A DNA stretch of 64,000 nt from Bacteroides sp. (GTDB lineage: Bacteria > Bacteroidota > Bacteroidia > Bacteroidales > Bacteroidaceae), in NCBI GenBank assembly GCA_021202275.1, contig JAJQDI010000002.1:24710-88709 (forward strand), read 5' to 3'. The notes beneath the pieces are model-generated. The model searched no databases. It worked only from the letters and a program-made list of their open reading frames with translations, and had not been told where the DNA came from. The position numbers and the translations under genes were made by a program. Positions 1 through 8,023 of this stretch are shown here, piece by piece; within the stretch, counting starts at the first letter, position 1; each line of letters begins with the position of its first letter.

Positions 1-34
1 TGTCGCCGGGATACTTCGGCGACAGAGTTTTTTA
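1..34 (+). terminator. Intrinsic terminator of an upstream plus-strand gene
   Basis: A perfect 8-bp stem (TGTCGCCG pairing with CGGCGACA) with an 8-base loop is followed by a run of six T. The gene it ends lies outside the left edge of the window. Confidence 0.75.
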
Positions 35-986
35 TTTACTGACGATGTTGTATGGTGAATAAGAATACTTATTGAGCAAAAAGCTGTCTTTTCAGTAAAA
101 CATCAGCTTCTCTCACTGGGAAAATTCAGGAACAACAGGCTTTGTTGTCCGTATAGAATATCTATGGAACAAACAGACTTCATTGAACCGGAATACCCCA
201 TCCCATCGTCGGAAAGTGTAAAACAGAACAGAGCCTTGAACAATCAGACAAATTGTCATTTTCAATATCTATGCATTTACAGGTAGCTTATTTGAATGCA
301 CCCCCTCCTGTTTTTGAAAATAATCCAACCAGAGCGATCAGATAAATTACAAACTGTTATTCAATCAGGGATTATTTCAGAAAATATCTACCCCTACATC
401 CATATCTTTTTTATTTTGTTTGCATATTACTCAAAATTCTATCCATTATTCATTTGAAACTTACTCACAAACCCGTTCATTCCGGAAAAAAATTACCCTT
501 GTAACGACATAAAAAGAGGTTTGTACAGGTATAAACTGTTTTCCGAATAGCAAGAATAATTATCCGGTAGTGAAAAAGAATTATCTGACCATGAAACCAA
601 ATTATCTGACTGTGAAACCAAATTATCTAAGGATGAAACGGGTGGTCAGACACCGGGATATGGGCCGTTTGACTACTGGAAAAATCGGTTTCCCGGTGTC
701 CGGCCAGTATGATCCCGGTGCCTGACGAACAGTTTTATGTAGTGAAATGACTTTTTTATCCCCCAAAAACAGAATAAATATACATTATATAAAAACAAGA
801 GAATTCATATTTTATATTTATGCGCATTATTTTTAGAAAAACAGCACTACAAAACAGTCAAAAAGAAACATAAAAGCACAATTATCATACTATTTATTTC
901 AAAAAAGCACAATTCAACAAATAAAAAGTCAAAACAAAATCATACATCTATGCCGTAATAACCTCATCAAAAATCTGAGAGATTAT
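35..986. other. Gene-poor AT-rich left flank
   Basis: No convincing coding sequence is visible on either strand. Apart from the tandem 21-bp repeat listed separately, I see only AT-rich DNA without recognisable RNA genes or insertion-sequence ends. It separates a terminated plus-strand gene on the left from the 3' end of the minus-strand rhamnose cluster. Confidence 0.5.
558..641 (+). repeat. Four tandem 21-bp repeats encoding a heptapeptide period
   Basis: Four consecutive 21-base units all begin AATTATC and mostly end GAAACCA. The period is seven codons, and the plus-strand frame reads NYPVVKK, NYLTMKP, NYLTVKP and NYLRMKR without a stop. This frame is open from 513 to the TGA at 723-725 but has no good start codon before the repeat. 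It may be a remnant of a repetitive short protein or a simple DNA repeat. Confidence 0.75.
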
Positions 987-1024
987 AAAAAAGGAGAAAA
1001 AACCGGGCGGTCTTTCTCCTTTTC
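987..1024 (-). terminator. Terminator of the GH105/rhamnose transcript
   Basis: On the minus strand an 11-bp stem (AAAAGGAGAAA pairing with TTTCTCCTTTT) with a 13-base loop is followed by further T residues. It lies about 35 bases past the stop codon of the first GH105 gene and probably ends that transcript. Confidence 0.7.
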
Positions 1025-1059
1025 TCATCAAGTAACAATAAACCCTTATATAGACACAT

Positions 1060-2358
1060 TTACTTTCTTACCACGATCTGATCGTATTGCTGTTCGGCTT
1101 TGATCTCTGTGTATTTCGGCGCGTCCATCATTTCGATCAGCGCGCGCAGTACGGGACCTTCGCCCATCGGATCGTTTTCCTGAGTGGGGCGATTGTAGTA
1201 ATATGCCAGGGAAGGCATAATTCCGGTACCTACGCAGATAGCGGTTACATCGCCATCGTCACTGATGCGGGTCATCATGCCTTTCAGTCCCTGTTCGGCT
1301 ACGTAGATAAAGTCGGGATGCAACCATCCATTCTTTACACCACGGGCGATACCGAACACGAACATGGCTGTTCCGGTGATCTCCTCATAGGAGTCTACCT
1401 TGTCGAGCAGTTGATGCCACAGGCCGTTCTTTCCCTGATAACGGGCTACTCCGCTGGCCTGCATGTTGAAATTCTCTATCACGGCGTCACGCATGGGATG
1501 ATCTTCCGGCATCATCGCCAGCAGATCGGCCTGTGCCATGAATACCCATCCGTTGGCACGGCTCCAGTGAGCCACACCGTGCTCTTTGTTGTCGGTATGG
1601 TAGCAATGATAGTAGATCTGCTTCTCCGGACACCAGAGATAGCGGGTATAATTGATCACCTGGTTGGCTGCGTCGGTAAAGTAGCGGTCGTCGCCCGTCA
1701 TTTTTCCCATACGTGCCAGAAAGGAAATGGCCATAAAAGCATCATCCGCCCAGATCGTATTTACATGGGGCCATACCCGGGCAATGGTGCCATCGGCCAG
1801 GCGGGGTTCGGCATATCTCAGGTGATCGGCTGTCTCGCTGATATAGTTCATAAAAGAAGGATGGGGATAGCGCATCTGCAACTCGATCAGGCTGGCCCCC
1901 ATCGGTCCGTTGTCGTCCAGACGCTTGCCCCGGAAGATCATGTGCCAGCTCAGCTTGCGGATGGCATTCCACCCATCTTCCTTAAAAGCGGCATCGTATT
2001 GTTTGCGAAAGAATTCCAGGTTGCCTTCGTTGAAGACAAAATCCATATTCTTTAATACATATTTTTCGTATTTCTTATCCCCGACCTTATCACCCAACTC
2101 CATCAGTGCCATATGGGTGACTCCATTGGTATAGTGCCAGTTGTTGTACTTGCAATTGACTTTCACATCCATGGAAAGAGGCAGGTTCTTCACGGAAGAA
2201 TAAACCTCTCCGGTCCTGGTATTTTTAAAATCATAGGTTGTACTCTCCAGAATACGGTTGGCTATCTTCTCCGCGGCTTCGGCGGCGGTTATCTTTGTCT
2301 GTGCCGAAAGTGCACAGACACTCATAAAAAAGGCACACGTAAGCAAAATTCGTTTCAT
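1060..2358 (-). CDS. Unsaturated rhamnogalacturonyl hydrolase, glycoside hydrolase family 105
   Basis: The product probably removes the 4,5-unsaturated galacturonosyl residue from rhamnogalacturonan oligosaccharides made by a lyase, in the periplasm. The 432-residue protein starts with a clear signal peptide ending CALSAQ (residues 1-20). The rest is an (alpha/alpha)6-barrel of the GH105/GH88 type. WADDAFMA (residues 203-210) contains the aspartate expected to act as general acid, and HWSRANGW (264-271) is a typical substrate-site motif. It is the last gene of the minus-strand rhamnose cluster, 36 bp after rhaD, and a terminator follows. The second GH105 of the window is fused to an esterase (14958-17591). 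The family call is firm; the exact substrate is inferred from the neighbouring PL11, GH28 and GH106 genes. Confidence 0.9.
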   Translation of the reverse strand: MKRILLTCAFFMSVCALSAQTKITAAEAAEKIANRILESTTYDFKNTRTGEVYSSVKNLPLSMDVKVNCKYNNWHYTNGVTHMALMELGDKVGDKKYEKYVLKNMDFVFNEGNLEFFRKQYDAAFKEDGWNAIRKLSWHMIFRGKRLDDNGPMGASLIELQMRYPHPSFMNYISETADHLRYAEPRLADGTIARVWPHVNTIWADDAFMAISFLARMGKMTGDDRYFTDAANQVINYTRYLWCPEKQIYYHCYHTDNKEHGVAHWSRANGWVFMAQADLLAMMPEDHPMRDAVIENFNMQASGVARYQGKNGLWHQLLDKVDSYEEITGTAMFVFGIARGVKNGWLHPDFIYVAEQGLKGMMTRISDDGDVTAICVGTGIMPSLAYYYNRPTQENDPMGEGPVLRALIEMMDAPKYTEIKAEQQYDQIVVRK

Positions 2359-2394
2359 GTCTTTTTGTTTATCTTGGGGTTGATCTGATTATCG

Positions 2395-3204
2395 CTATTT
2401 AGGCAGATTGAATGCCACTTTGAGTTCTTCCATCTGTGCGTCCGACATCCCTTCCGGTACAAATCCCATGGAGCGGGCGGTCAGGTAGATCTGTGCCGAC
2501 TTGGAGAGAGTATCGATACTATCGAATGCTTCCATAATATCTTCGCCCACGGCACAGACACCGTGTTTTTCCCACATCACTACGTCGTACTCCTCCAGCT
2601 GGTCGATGGTGGCGTCGGCCAGTTCAATGGAGCTGGGCAACTGATAAGGCACAATGCCCAGTCCGCGGGGACAGAATGCCCGTGTCTCCGGGATCATGCT
2701 CCACAACAACCGGGTCAGTACATCCTTTTCCAGAAAGGGAGCATGGTGGGTCATGGCCACCAGATCAATGGGATGTGTATGAATCGCGGCTTTGTAGGAA
2801 GATCCTTTACCGATCAGGTAATTGTGCATAGACAGATGCGCAGGCAGTTCTGAGGTGGGCTTCACCGGATGGTCGGCAATGATCTCGTAACTGGCACAGT
2901 CGTCACAGATACGGATCATCGCACCATTGTCCATGGGTCTGCGGGCCAGATCGCGCATCCGCTTGTTGGTCCCTTTGCAAAAGAAGTATCTGCCTTTCAG
3001 ATGAGGCAGTTCCTTACCGATCGGCATACGGTCACTGATGGCCGGCAGGGCACAGATCTCCGCGTCTACCGCATCGGTGATATTGATGGTTATGTTGCCA
3101 CCGTTGCGCTCGGCCCAACCCTTTTGCCAGAGATAACCTGCGACCTCGGCCACATCGGCTATCTGACGAGCCAGTTCCGGGCGGTTTTCTAAAATTGATT
3201 TCAT
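2395..3204 (-). CDS. rhaD: Rhamnulose-1-phosphate aldolase
   Basis: This class II zinc aldolase splits L-rhamnulose 1-phosphate into dihydroxyacetone phosphate and L-lactaldehyde, the last step of L-rhamnose breakdown in the cytoplasm. The 269-residue length fits the family. Zinc ligands are visible as the pair in IHTHPID (His142, His144) and His214 in WEKHGVC, with Glu119 in SELPAH as the likely catalytic residue. GNGGNITI-like RNGGNITI near residue 33 is the phosphate-binding loop. The gene ends in TAG, followed two codons later by TAA. A repeat-filled gap of about 500 bp separates it from rhaT upstream, so it may have its own expression. No lactaldehyde reductase gene is present in the window. 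Confidence 0.95.
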   Translation of the reverse strand: MKSILENRPELARQIADVAEVAGYLWQKGWAERNGGNITINITDAVDAEICALPAISDRMPIGKELPHLKGRYFFCKGTNKRMRDLARRPMDNGAMIRICDDCASYEIIADHPVKPTSELPAHLSMHNYLIGKGSSYKAAIHTHPIDLVAMTHHAPFLEKDVLTRLLWSMIPETRAFCPRGLGIVPYQLPSSIELADATIDQLEEYDVVMWEKHGVCAVGEDIMEAFDSIDTLSKSAQIYLTARSMGFVPEGMSDAQMEELKVAFNLPK

Positions 3205-3210
3205 GAAGAT

Positions 3211-3698
3211 ATTTACAATTTACGATTGAACATGCGATTATTTATAAGTTATTATGTACACGGTTCATATGCATGTAGAGACGCACGGCGTGTGTCTCCG
3301 CGGCGTACGCCCCATACAGCCATGGGATTTTCCGCGGTGTCCTTCTTCACGAAACAGGTAATCCCTCCCTGTGCGGTGACTATCCATGCAGAATCTGTTC
3401 CCATACGGTATGCCGATATACACCTTTCCGGATTGGACCTGCCCTGCTGAGACGCACGCCGTGCGTCTCTACAAGTGGATGAGAACCATATATTGGTGAT
3501 ATAGATATAATTGTTTCTGATATATTTCTTACGATCTGCGAAACAGGTACGATCTCCGGAATCAACGGTCGACAAAGTCAATCGAAGATCGGCATAGCCA
3601 ACCAGGCGGTCAGCAAAGGGATTTACAATACAATTCATATGTATAAAATATAGAGTACGGGCAAATTAAATCGTACATCGTAAATCAGTAAATCGTAC
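3211..3698. repeat. REPIN/MITE-like intergenic element, copy 1
   Basis: This gap has no credible gene. Two 21-base palindromes lie at 3278-3298 and 3449-3469, each with arms close to GAGACGCACG and CGTGCGTCTC around one central base. They face each other: the left copy is preceded by TGTA and the right one is followed by TACAAGTGGATG. The outer ends carry ATTTACGATTGAA-type sequence on the left and repeats of AAATCGTACATC on the right. A reading frame across it contains the peptide DARRAS, which is the palindrome translated and not a protein signal. Confidence 0.75.
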
Positions 3699-3700
3699 AT

Positions 3701-4723
3701 CTATTGCTGTGCCATCGCCACCACCACGATCGAAGAGATCAGGATCAATAGCCCTGCGAGAAGTACCGCAATGGTAGAGGTACCAGCCCCTTTCCATTCT
3801 TTCAGGAGAATGCCCCAGACATTGCTGAAGGTTACATTCAGCGACATGAGGATGCTCCAGGAGAAGGCCAACAGGATCGGACTTCCGGTGAGGAAGCTCT
3901 TTCCCATTTCTAGACCGAAGAACTGCGAATACCAGAGCACTCCGGCCAACGCGCAGAAAAGTACATTGTTGAGGAGTACATTTCCTTTGACGGAGAAATA
4001 TTCTTTACCCGTTTTGTTCCGGATATTCTGCTGGATGCAGTAGCAAGCATTGGTCACGAATCCTCCCAACGTTACCAGGAAGATCACAGGCAAGCCTGCG
4101 TACAACGCCTCTACCCCGCCTGCCAGTGCAGCTTCTTTGATGGGAGTACCGGCATCCAGTCCCAAGGCGAAACAGGCACTCATCACTCCGGCAAGCAGCG
4201 CAACAAGTAGTCCTTTGGTCAGGGCAAAGTCCCTGACAGCCGCGCGTTTTTCTTCCTCGGTCATGTGGCGGGAACGCAGGCTACCGGCATAACCGATCAC
4301 AGCGATACCCGCCAGTGTGATACACACACCGATCAGCAACATCACCCCTTCGCCGTGCAACAGGTCTTTTCCGGCAAACAGAGCCGGGAAGAGCGTTCCG
4401 AAAGCCGCACAGGTGCCCAGCGCAATGCTCTGTCCGAGTGCTACCCCGAGGTAACGCATACTCAGACCAAAGGTAAGCCCGCCTACCCCCCACAGGATGC
4501 CATAGATAATAGCGGATAAAGCGCCACCCGCTCCCCAGAGAGCAAACAGGTTGCTCCCAACCGGAATAGCAAGCAATGCTCCCAGCAAAGGGAAAACCAG
4601 CCAGGCAAAGATCCCCTGGATGAGCCAGAAACTCTCCCAAGACCATTCTTTTACTTTCTTGATAGGCACATACGAACTGCTTTGTCCGAAACTGCCGATG
4701 GCAATGATAAGAAGTCCGATCAA
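3701..4723 (-). CDS. rhaT: L-rhamnose/proton symporter
   Basis: An inner-membrane permease that imports L-rhamnose with protons. The 340-residue protein has about ten hydrophobic segments throughout, and near its N-terminus it carries YVPIKKVKEWSWESFW, which matches the conserved FYAPFKKVKKWSWE region of RhaT. There is no ATG start: the first usable codon is TTG at 4721-4723. An ATA codon three codons upstream (4730-4732) sits where I would expect the family's MNT start, so the annotated start is uncertain. The stop is TAG. It lies between rhaA and rhaD, separated from both by repeat DNA. The identity is firm from the N-terminal motif and the context. Confidence 0.93.
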   Translation of the reverse strand: MIGLLIIAIGSFGQSSSYVPIKKVKEWSWESFWLIQGIFAWLVFPLLGALLAIPVGSNLFALWGAGGALSAIIYGILWGVGGLTFGLSMRYLGVALGQSIALGTCAAFGTLFPALFAGKDLLHGEGVMLLIGVCITLAGIAVIGYAGSLRSRHMTEEEKRAAVRDFALTKGLLVALLAGVMSACFALGLDAGTPIKEAALAGGVEALYAGLPVIFLVTLGGFVTNACYCIQQNIRNKTGKEYFSVKGNVLLNNVLFCALAGVLWYSQFFGLEMGKSFLTGSPILLAFSWSILMSLNVTFSNVWGILLKEWKGAGTSTIAVLLAGLLILISSIVVVAMAQQ

Positions 4724-4750
4724 TGTATTTATGTTTTTCTTATTTAGGCG

Positions 4751-4916
4751 ACTTTTAAGTTTTAAGTTCTGAGTTATAAGTTATAAGTTTTAGTGGAGGT
4801 TCTTTAGGGATCCATACTTCACATCCGAATGGTACTTAAAACTCAAAACTTAAAACTTACTACTTAATAAAACTTATTCCCGCATGGTACTTAGAACTTA
4901 CTACTTAAAACTTAAC
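4751..4916. repeat. Inverted repeat of AAGTTTTAAGT type between rhaA and rhaT
   Basis: The left arm (about 4751-4790) consists of ACTTTTAAGTTTTAAGT-like words. The right part (4829-4916) carries their reverse complements, ACTTAAAACTCAAAACTT and variants, with ATGGTACTTA occurring twice. It is non-coding and differs in sequence from the GAGACGCACG family. It may be a hairpin that affects the rhaA-rhaT transcript, or a MITE remnant. Confidence 0.65.
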
Positions 4917-6168
4917 ATCTTTTCAGTGTCACTTCCGTTTCGTATTTCCGGATCTCCGCGATGTACTCTTCGCCTACCGGGACGTCGTTTCTCAGGCAGA
5001 ACATATCCCATACAGCATTCCAGGGAAGTCCTTTGGCCTCTTCGAGCAATGCCAGACGTTCGAAAAGCTGATCGTTGGCTTCGTACGCACGCAACTGCGC
5101 TATGGGTTCCAGCAGCGCCTGAAGCACGCACTTCTGTGTGGCGCGGGTACCTACCACATAGGCTCCGATGCGGTTGATGCTGGCATCGAAATAGTCCAGA
5201 CCGAAGTGTACCCGGTCCAGTGCGTGGCTGCGTACAATCTCTTTGGCCAGATCCAGGGTATCGTCGTTCATGGTAGTCACATGGTCACTGTCCCAGCGGA
5301 TCGGACGGCTCACATGCAGCATGATCTCCGGTGTATAGAGCAACAGACAGGAGATCTTATCCGCCACACTTTCTGTCAGATGGAAGTGTCCGGTATCCAG
5401 CGTCACCATCTTGTTATATTTCGCCCCGTAGCCCAGGTAGAAGTCATACGAACCTACCGTATAGCTTTCCAGACCGATACCGAACAGTTTCGCCTCGATA
5501 CAGTCTTTCATATGTTCATATTTGGTCTCAAAGATCTCGTCAAGCGACTGCTTGAGCAACTCCCGGTAGCGCAGGCGGTTCACAGTCTAATCCTTGCTGC
5601 CGTCGTGCACCCAGATGTTCATGATGCAGGGATCTCCCTGGAATTGTCCCATGGCCTCCGCTATGGCGCGGCTGCGTTTGGTGTGTTCGATCCAGAAATT
5701 ACGTATCTCATCGTCGGGATGGGCCAGTGTCAGGTTGCCACTCTTCGGATGCGAGAACGAGGTAGAGTTGAAGTCGAGGTACATACGATTCTCCTTCGCC
5801 CACTCCATCCAGCCCCGGAAGTGCGCAGGTTCGATCTGGTCACGGTCTACCACCTGGTCACCGAAATCGCCGTACGTAGCGTGCAGGTTGAGACGATGCC
5901 GGGCAGGGATGTAGCTGGTCGCTTTCAGGATATCCTGACGCAGTTCGTCTATGTTGCGCGCCTTGCCCGGATGATTGCCCGTAGCCTGGATGCCGCCGGT
6001 GAGCTGACCGTCTGTATTCTCAAATCCGGTCACATCATCCGCCTGCCAGCAATGCAGCGAGATGGAAACTTTCTGTAACTCCCGCAATGCTTTTTCTACA
6101 TCTACTCCTACCGCAGCATAGCGTTCTGCGGCAATCTCATAGGCTTTCTGAATCCATTCTTGTTTCAT
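4912..6168 (-). pseudogene. rhaA: L-rhamnose isomerase interrupted by an in-frame TAG
   Basis: RhaA converts L-rhamnose to L-rhamnulose. One frame encodes the whole protein of about 418 residues, but codon 194 is TAG (5587-5589), so translation would give a 193-residue fragment ending DGSKD. The frame resumes at once with TVNRLRYRELL, which aligns with the conserved ITVDRL region of E. coli RhaA. The metal-site and active-site segments all lie after the stop (LFGIGLESYTVG, DTGHFH, RPIRWDSDH, DYFDASINRIGA). In the second half, GHFHLTE replaces the usual GHFHPTE, another departure from a conserved motif. Unless the stop is a sequence error or is read through, no active isomerase can form and the rhamnose pathway is broken. 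A stand-alone second half starting at GTG 5583 is not credible as an enzyme. Confidence 0.9.
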
Positions 6169-6245
6169 ACTGAATACTATATTTACTGTTGATTATTATT
6201 ATCATATCTCTGTGTCACCCCGAGATAGTGTTCATATCCTTTTTG

Positions 6246-7664
6246 TCAGATCTCCCGGTCCTGCGGTTCAAAACGGCTGAGCGGGAGGGAGCGGCTGATG
6301 AGCCGGCGCATTTCGGCCATCGTACTGCATTTGCCGGCAGCCATGGCTTGCACCATGATGTTACCGATGGAAGTCGCTTCACAAGGTCCGGCTACCACCG
6401 GAACACCGGTAGAGTTGGCCGTAAACCGGTTCAATAGATCGTTACGACTGCCCCCGCCGATCACGTGCAATACCTCGATCCGATGTCCGGCCAGTCCGGC
6501 CAGGTTTTCCAGTACCTGCCGGTAGCGCAGTGCCAGGCTGTCGAAAATACAGCGCACCATTTCTCCCCGGCTTTCCGGCACAGGTTGTCCGCTCTGGCGG
6601 CAGTAGGTACGGATCGCCTCCGGCATATCCGGAGGATTGGCAAACAACGCGTCGTCCGGGTAGACTAAGCTACGGAAAGGCTCTACCGCCTCTGCCTCCG
6701 CGATCAACTGTGGGTAGGAAACCTCTTCCCAGTGCAGGCGGCAACGCTCCAGTAGCCACATGCCGCAGATATTCTTCAACAGACGGATGGTGCCTTCTAC
6801 TCCTCCTTCGTTGGTAAAGTTCAGAGCCTCTGTCTCCGGTGTGATCACCGGCTCTGCCGTTTCTATCCCCATCAGCGACCAGGTACCACTGCTCAGGTAG
6901 GCAAACCGGGGATGCGTAGCCGGAACCGCTGCTACGGCAGATCCGGTATCATGCCCTGCTACCGCAACTACAGGAATGGCTCCCAGACCGGTCTGCCGCT
7001 GCACTTCTCCGGTGAGCGTACCGATCACCTCACCTGGCCGGACAAAGCGTCCGAAGTGCTCCCGGGTCAGCCCAAGCGCATCCAGCAGTTCGGTTTCCAG
7101 TTCACAGGTACGTGCGTTCACCAATTGCGCCGTGCTGGCAATGGTATATTCGGTCACCGCCTCTCCCGTGAGCATGTAACTCAGGGCATCGGGCATAAAT
7201 AAGATCTTTTTCGCAGCGGCCAGCCCACTGTCGTTGTTGCGCCGCATCGCATCCAGCTGGAACAGACTGTTGAAGTTCATCACCTGTATGCCTGTCAGGG
7301 TATACACCCGGCTACCGGATACCCGGCTGAAAAAGACATCCGGCGCTCCTGCCGTATGAGGATCCCGGTAGGCATAGGGCTGACGAAGGATATGTCCGTC
7401 GGCCCCGATACAGACAAAATCGACTCCCCAGGTATCTATCCCGATGGAAAGCGGCGTAATCCCTCTGCGGGCCACGATCTTCAGCCCTTCCAGGATCTGT
7501 CTGTAAAGCGCGAAAAGATCCCAGTATACATGTCCACCGACTTCGGTCAGGGGATTCGGGAAACGATTGATCTCTTCTATGTCCAGCCCTTTTCGGGAAA
7601 AAGAGCCGATGATGGTACGGCCACTGGTGGCGCCTAAGTCTACAGCAAAAAAACAGGAATTCAT
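6246..7664 (-). CDS. rhaK: Rhamnulokinase
   Basis: A FGGY-family kinase that phosphorylates L-rhamnulose at O-1 with ATP, between the isomerase and the aldolase. The 472 residues match the family length. Visible motifs are FAVDLGATSGR at the N-terminus (phosphate loop), GIDTWGVDF, GHDTGSAVAAVP with the likely catalytic aspartate, YLSSGTWSLMG, and HVIGGGSRNDLLN with CEATSIGN in the C-terminal ATP domain. It is the first gene of the rhaK-rhaA-rhaT-rhaD order, 77 bp upstream of rhaA. A TATTTTTG promoter box about 255 bp upstream, embedded in an inverted repeat, could drive the operon. The symbol rhaB is used for the same enzyme in enterobacteria. Confidence 0.95.
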   Translation of the reverse strand: MNSCFFAVDLGATSGRTIIGSFSRKGLDIEEINRFPNPLTEVGGHVYWDLFALYRQILEGLKIVARRGITPLSIGIDTWGVDFVCIGADGHILRQPYAYRDPHTAGAPDVFFSRVSGSRVYTLTGIQVMNFNSLFQLDAMRRNNDSGLAAAKKILFMPDALSYMLTGEAVTEYTIASTAQLVNARTCELETELLDALGLTREHFGRFVRPGEVIGTLTGEVQRQTGLGAIPVVAVAGHDTGSAVAAVPATHPRFAYLSSGTWSLMGIETAEPVITPETEALNFTNEGGVEGTIRLLKNICGMWLLERCRLHWEEVSYPQLIAEAEAVEPFRSLVYPDDALFANPPDMPEAIRTYCRQSGQPVPESRGEMVRCIFDSLALRYRQVLENLAGLAGHRIEVLHVIGGGSRNDLLNRFTANSTGVPVVAGPCEATSIGNIMVQAMAAGKCSTMAEMRRLISRSLPLSRFEPQDREI

Positions 7665-7676
7665 CCCAGGTTGCGA

Positions 7677-7892
7677 TTAAAGGTTATATACTGATGATCT
7701 CATCTTCACGTGTGCCAAAGAAGTACCGACCTGATAAGAGCAGACATATCCTTCGCGGCTACCACATACGGATGTTTTCCTCTTTCGGGAGAAACAGATC
7801 GTAGGATCGGTGCATAGGGGGCGTCCGGCAACTACCGTCCATACCCCTGACGGGCGGGTCTGTGTGGTCTTGTTCTTCAGGGTATACTTCAT
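7677..7892 (-). CDS. Doubtful small ORF between GH28 and rhaK
   Basis: A 71-codon frame opens at an ATG at 7892 and stops 12 bp before rhaK; an extended start at 7922 gives 81 codons. I recognise no family, signal peptide or membrane segment; the predicted peptide is rich in Lys, Arg, Ser, Thr and Val. It may simply be the untranslated leader of rhaK, because a promoter box lies just upstream. Conservation in related genomes would be needed to accept it. Confidence 0.2.
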   Translation of the reverse strand: MKYTLKNKTTQTRPSGVWTVVAGRPLCTDPTICFSRKRKTSVCGSREGYVCSYQVGTSLAHVKMRSSVYNL

Positions 7893-7919
7893 ATTCGTGT
7901 CAGCTACGATCAGATGATA

Positions 7920-7947
7920 CAAAAATAGGGGATGGCTCCCCTATTTT
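7920..7947 (-). promoter_or_regulatory. Inverted repeat over a -7 promoter box, between GH28 and rhaK
   Basis: The 10-bp arms AAATAGGGGA and TCCCCTATTT surround a 4-base loop. On the minus strand the right arm runs into TATTTTTG, a perfect TAnnTTTG box of the Bacteroidota primary sigma factor, with no TTG element at the usual distance. The structure also resembles a terminator for the GH28 transcript because it ends in five T. It could be an operator or activator target for the rha genes, a terminator, or both. Confidence 0.5.
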
Positions 7948-8023
7948 CCCTAACCTTTTTGATCGAAAGGGTGTATGATTTGGCAAACAGCGAGCAGGTC
8001 TGAGACGCCGCTACCACTCATTT

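Noticed and set aside
558..641. CRISPR array
   Set aside because: Units are contiguous without spacers, only 21 bp long, and coding in period. No other array-like repeats are found in the window.
3252..3638. 128-codon minus-strand frame with the repeated peptide DARRAS
   Set aside because: The peptide is the palindromic repeat translated in one frame. No signal peptide or homology is visible.
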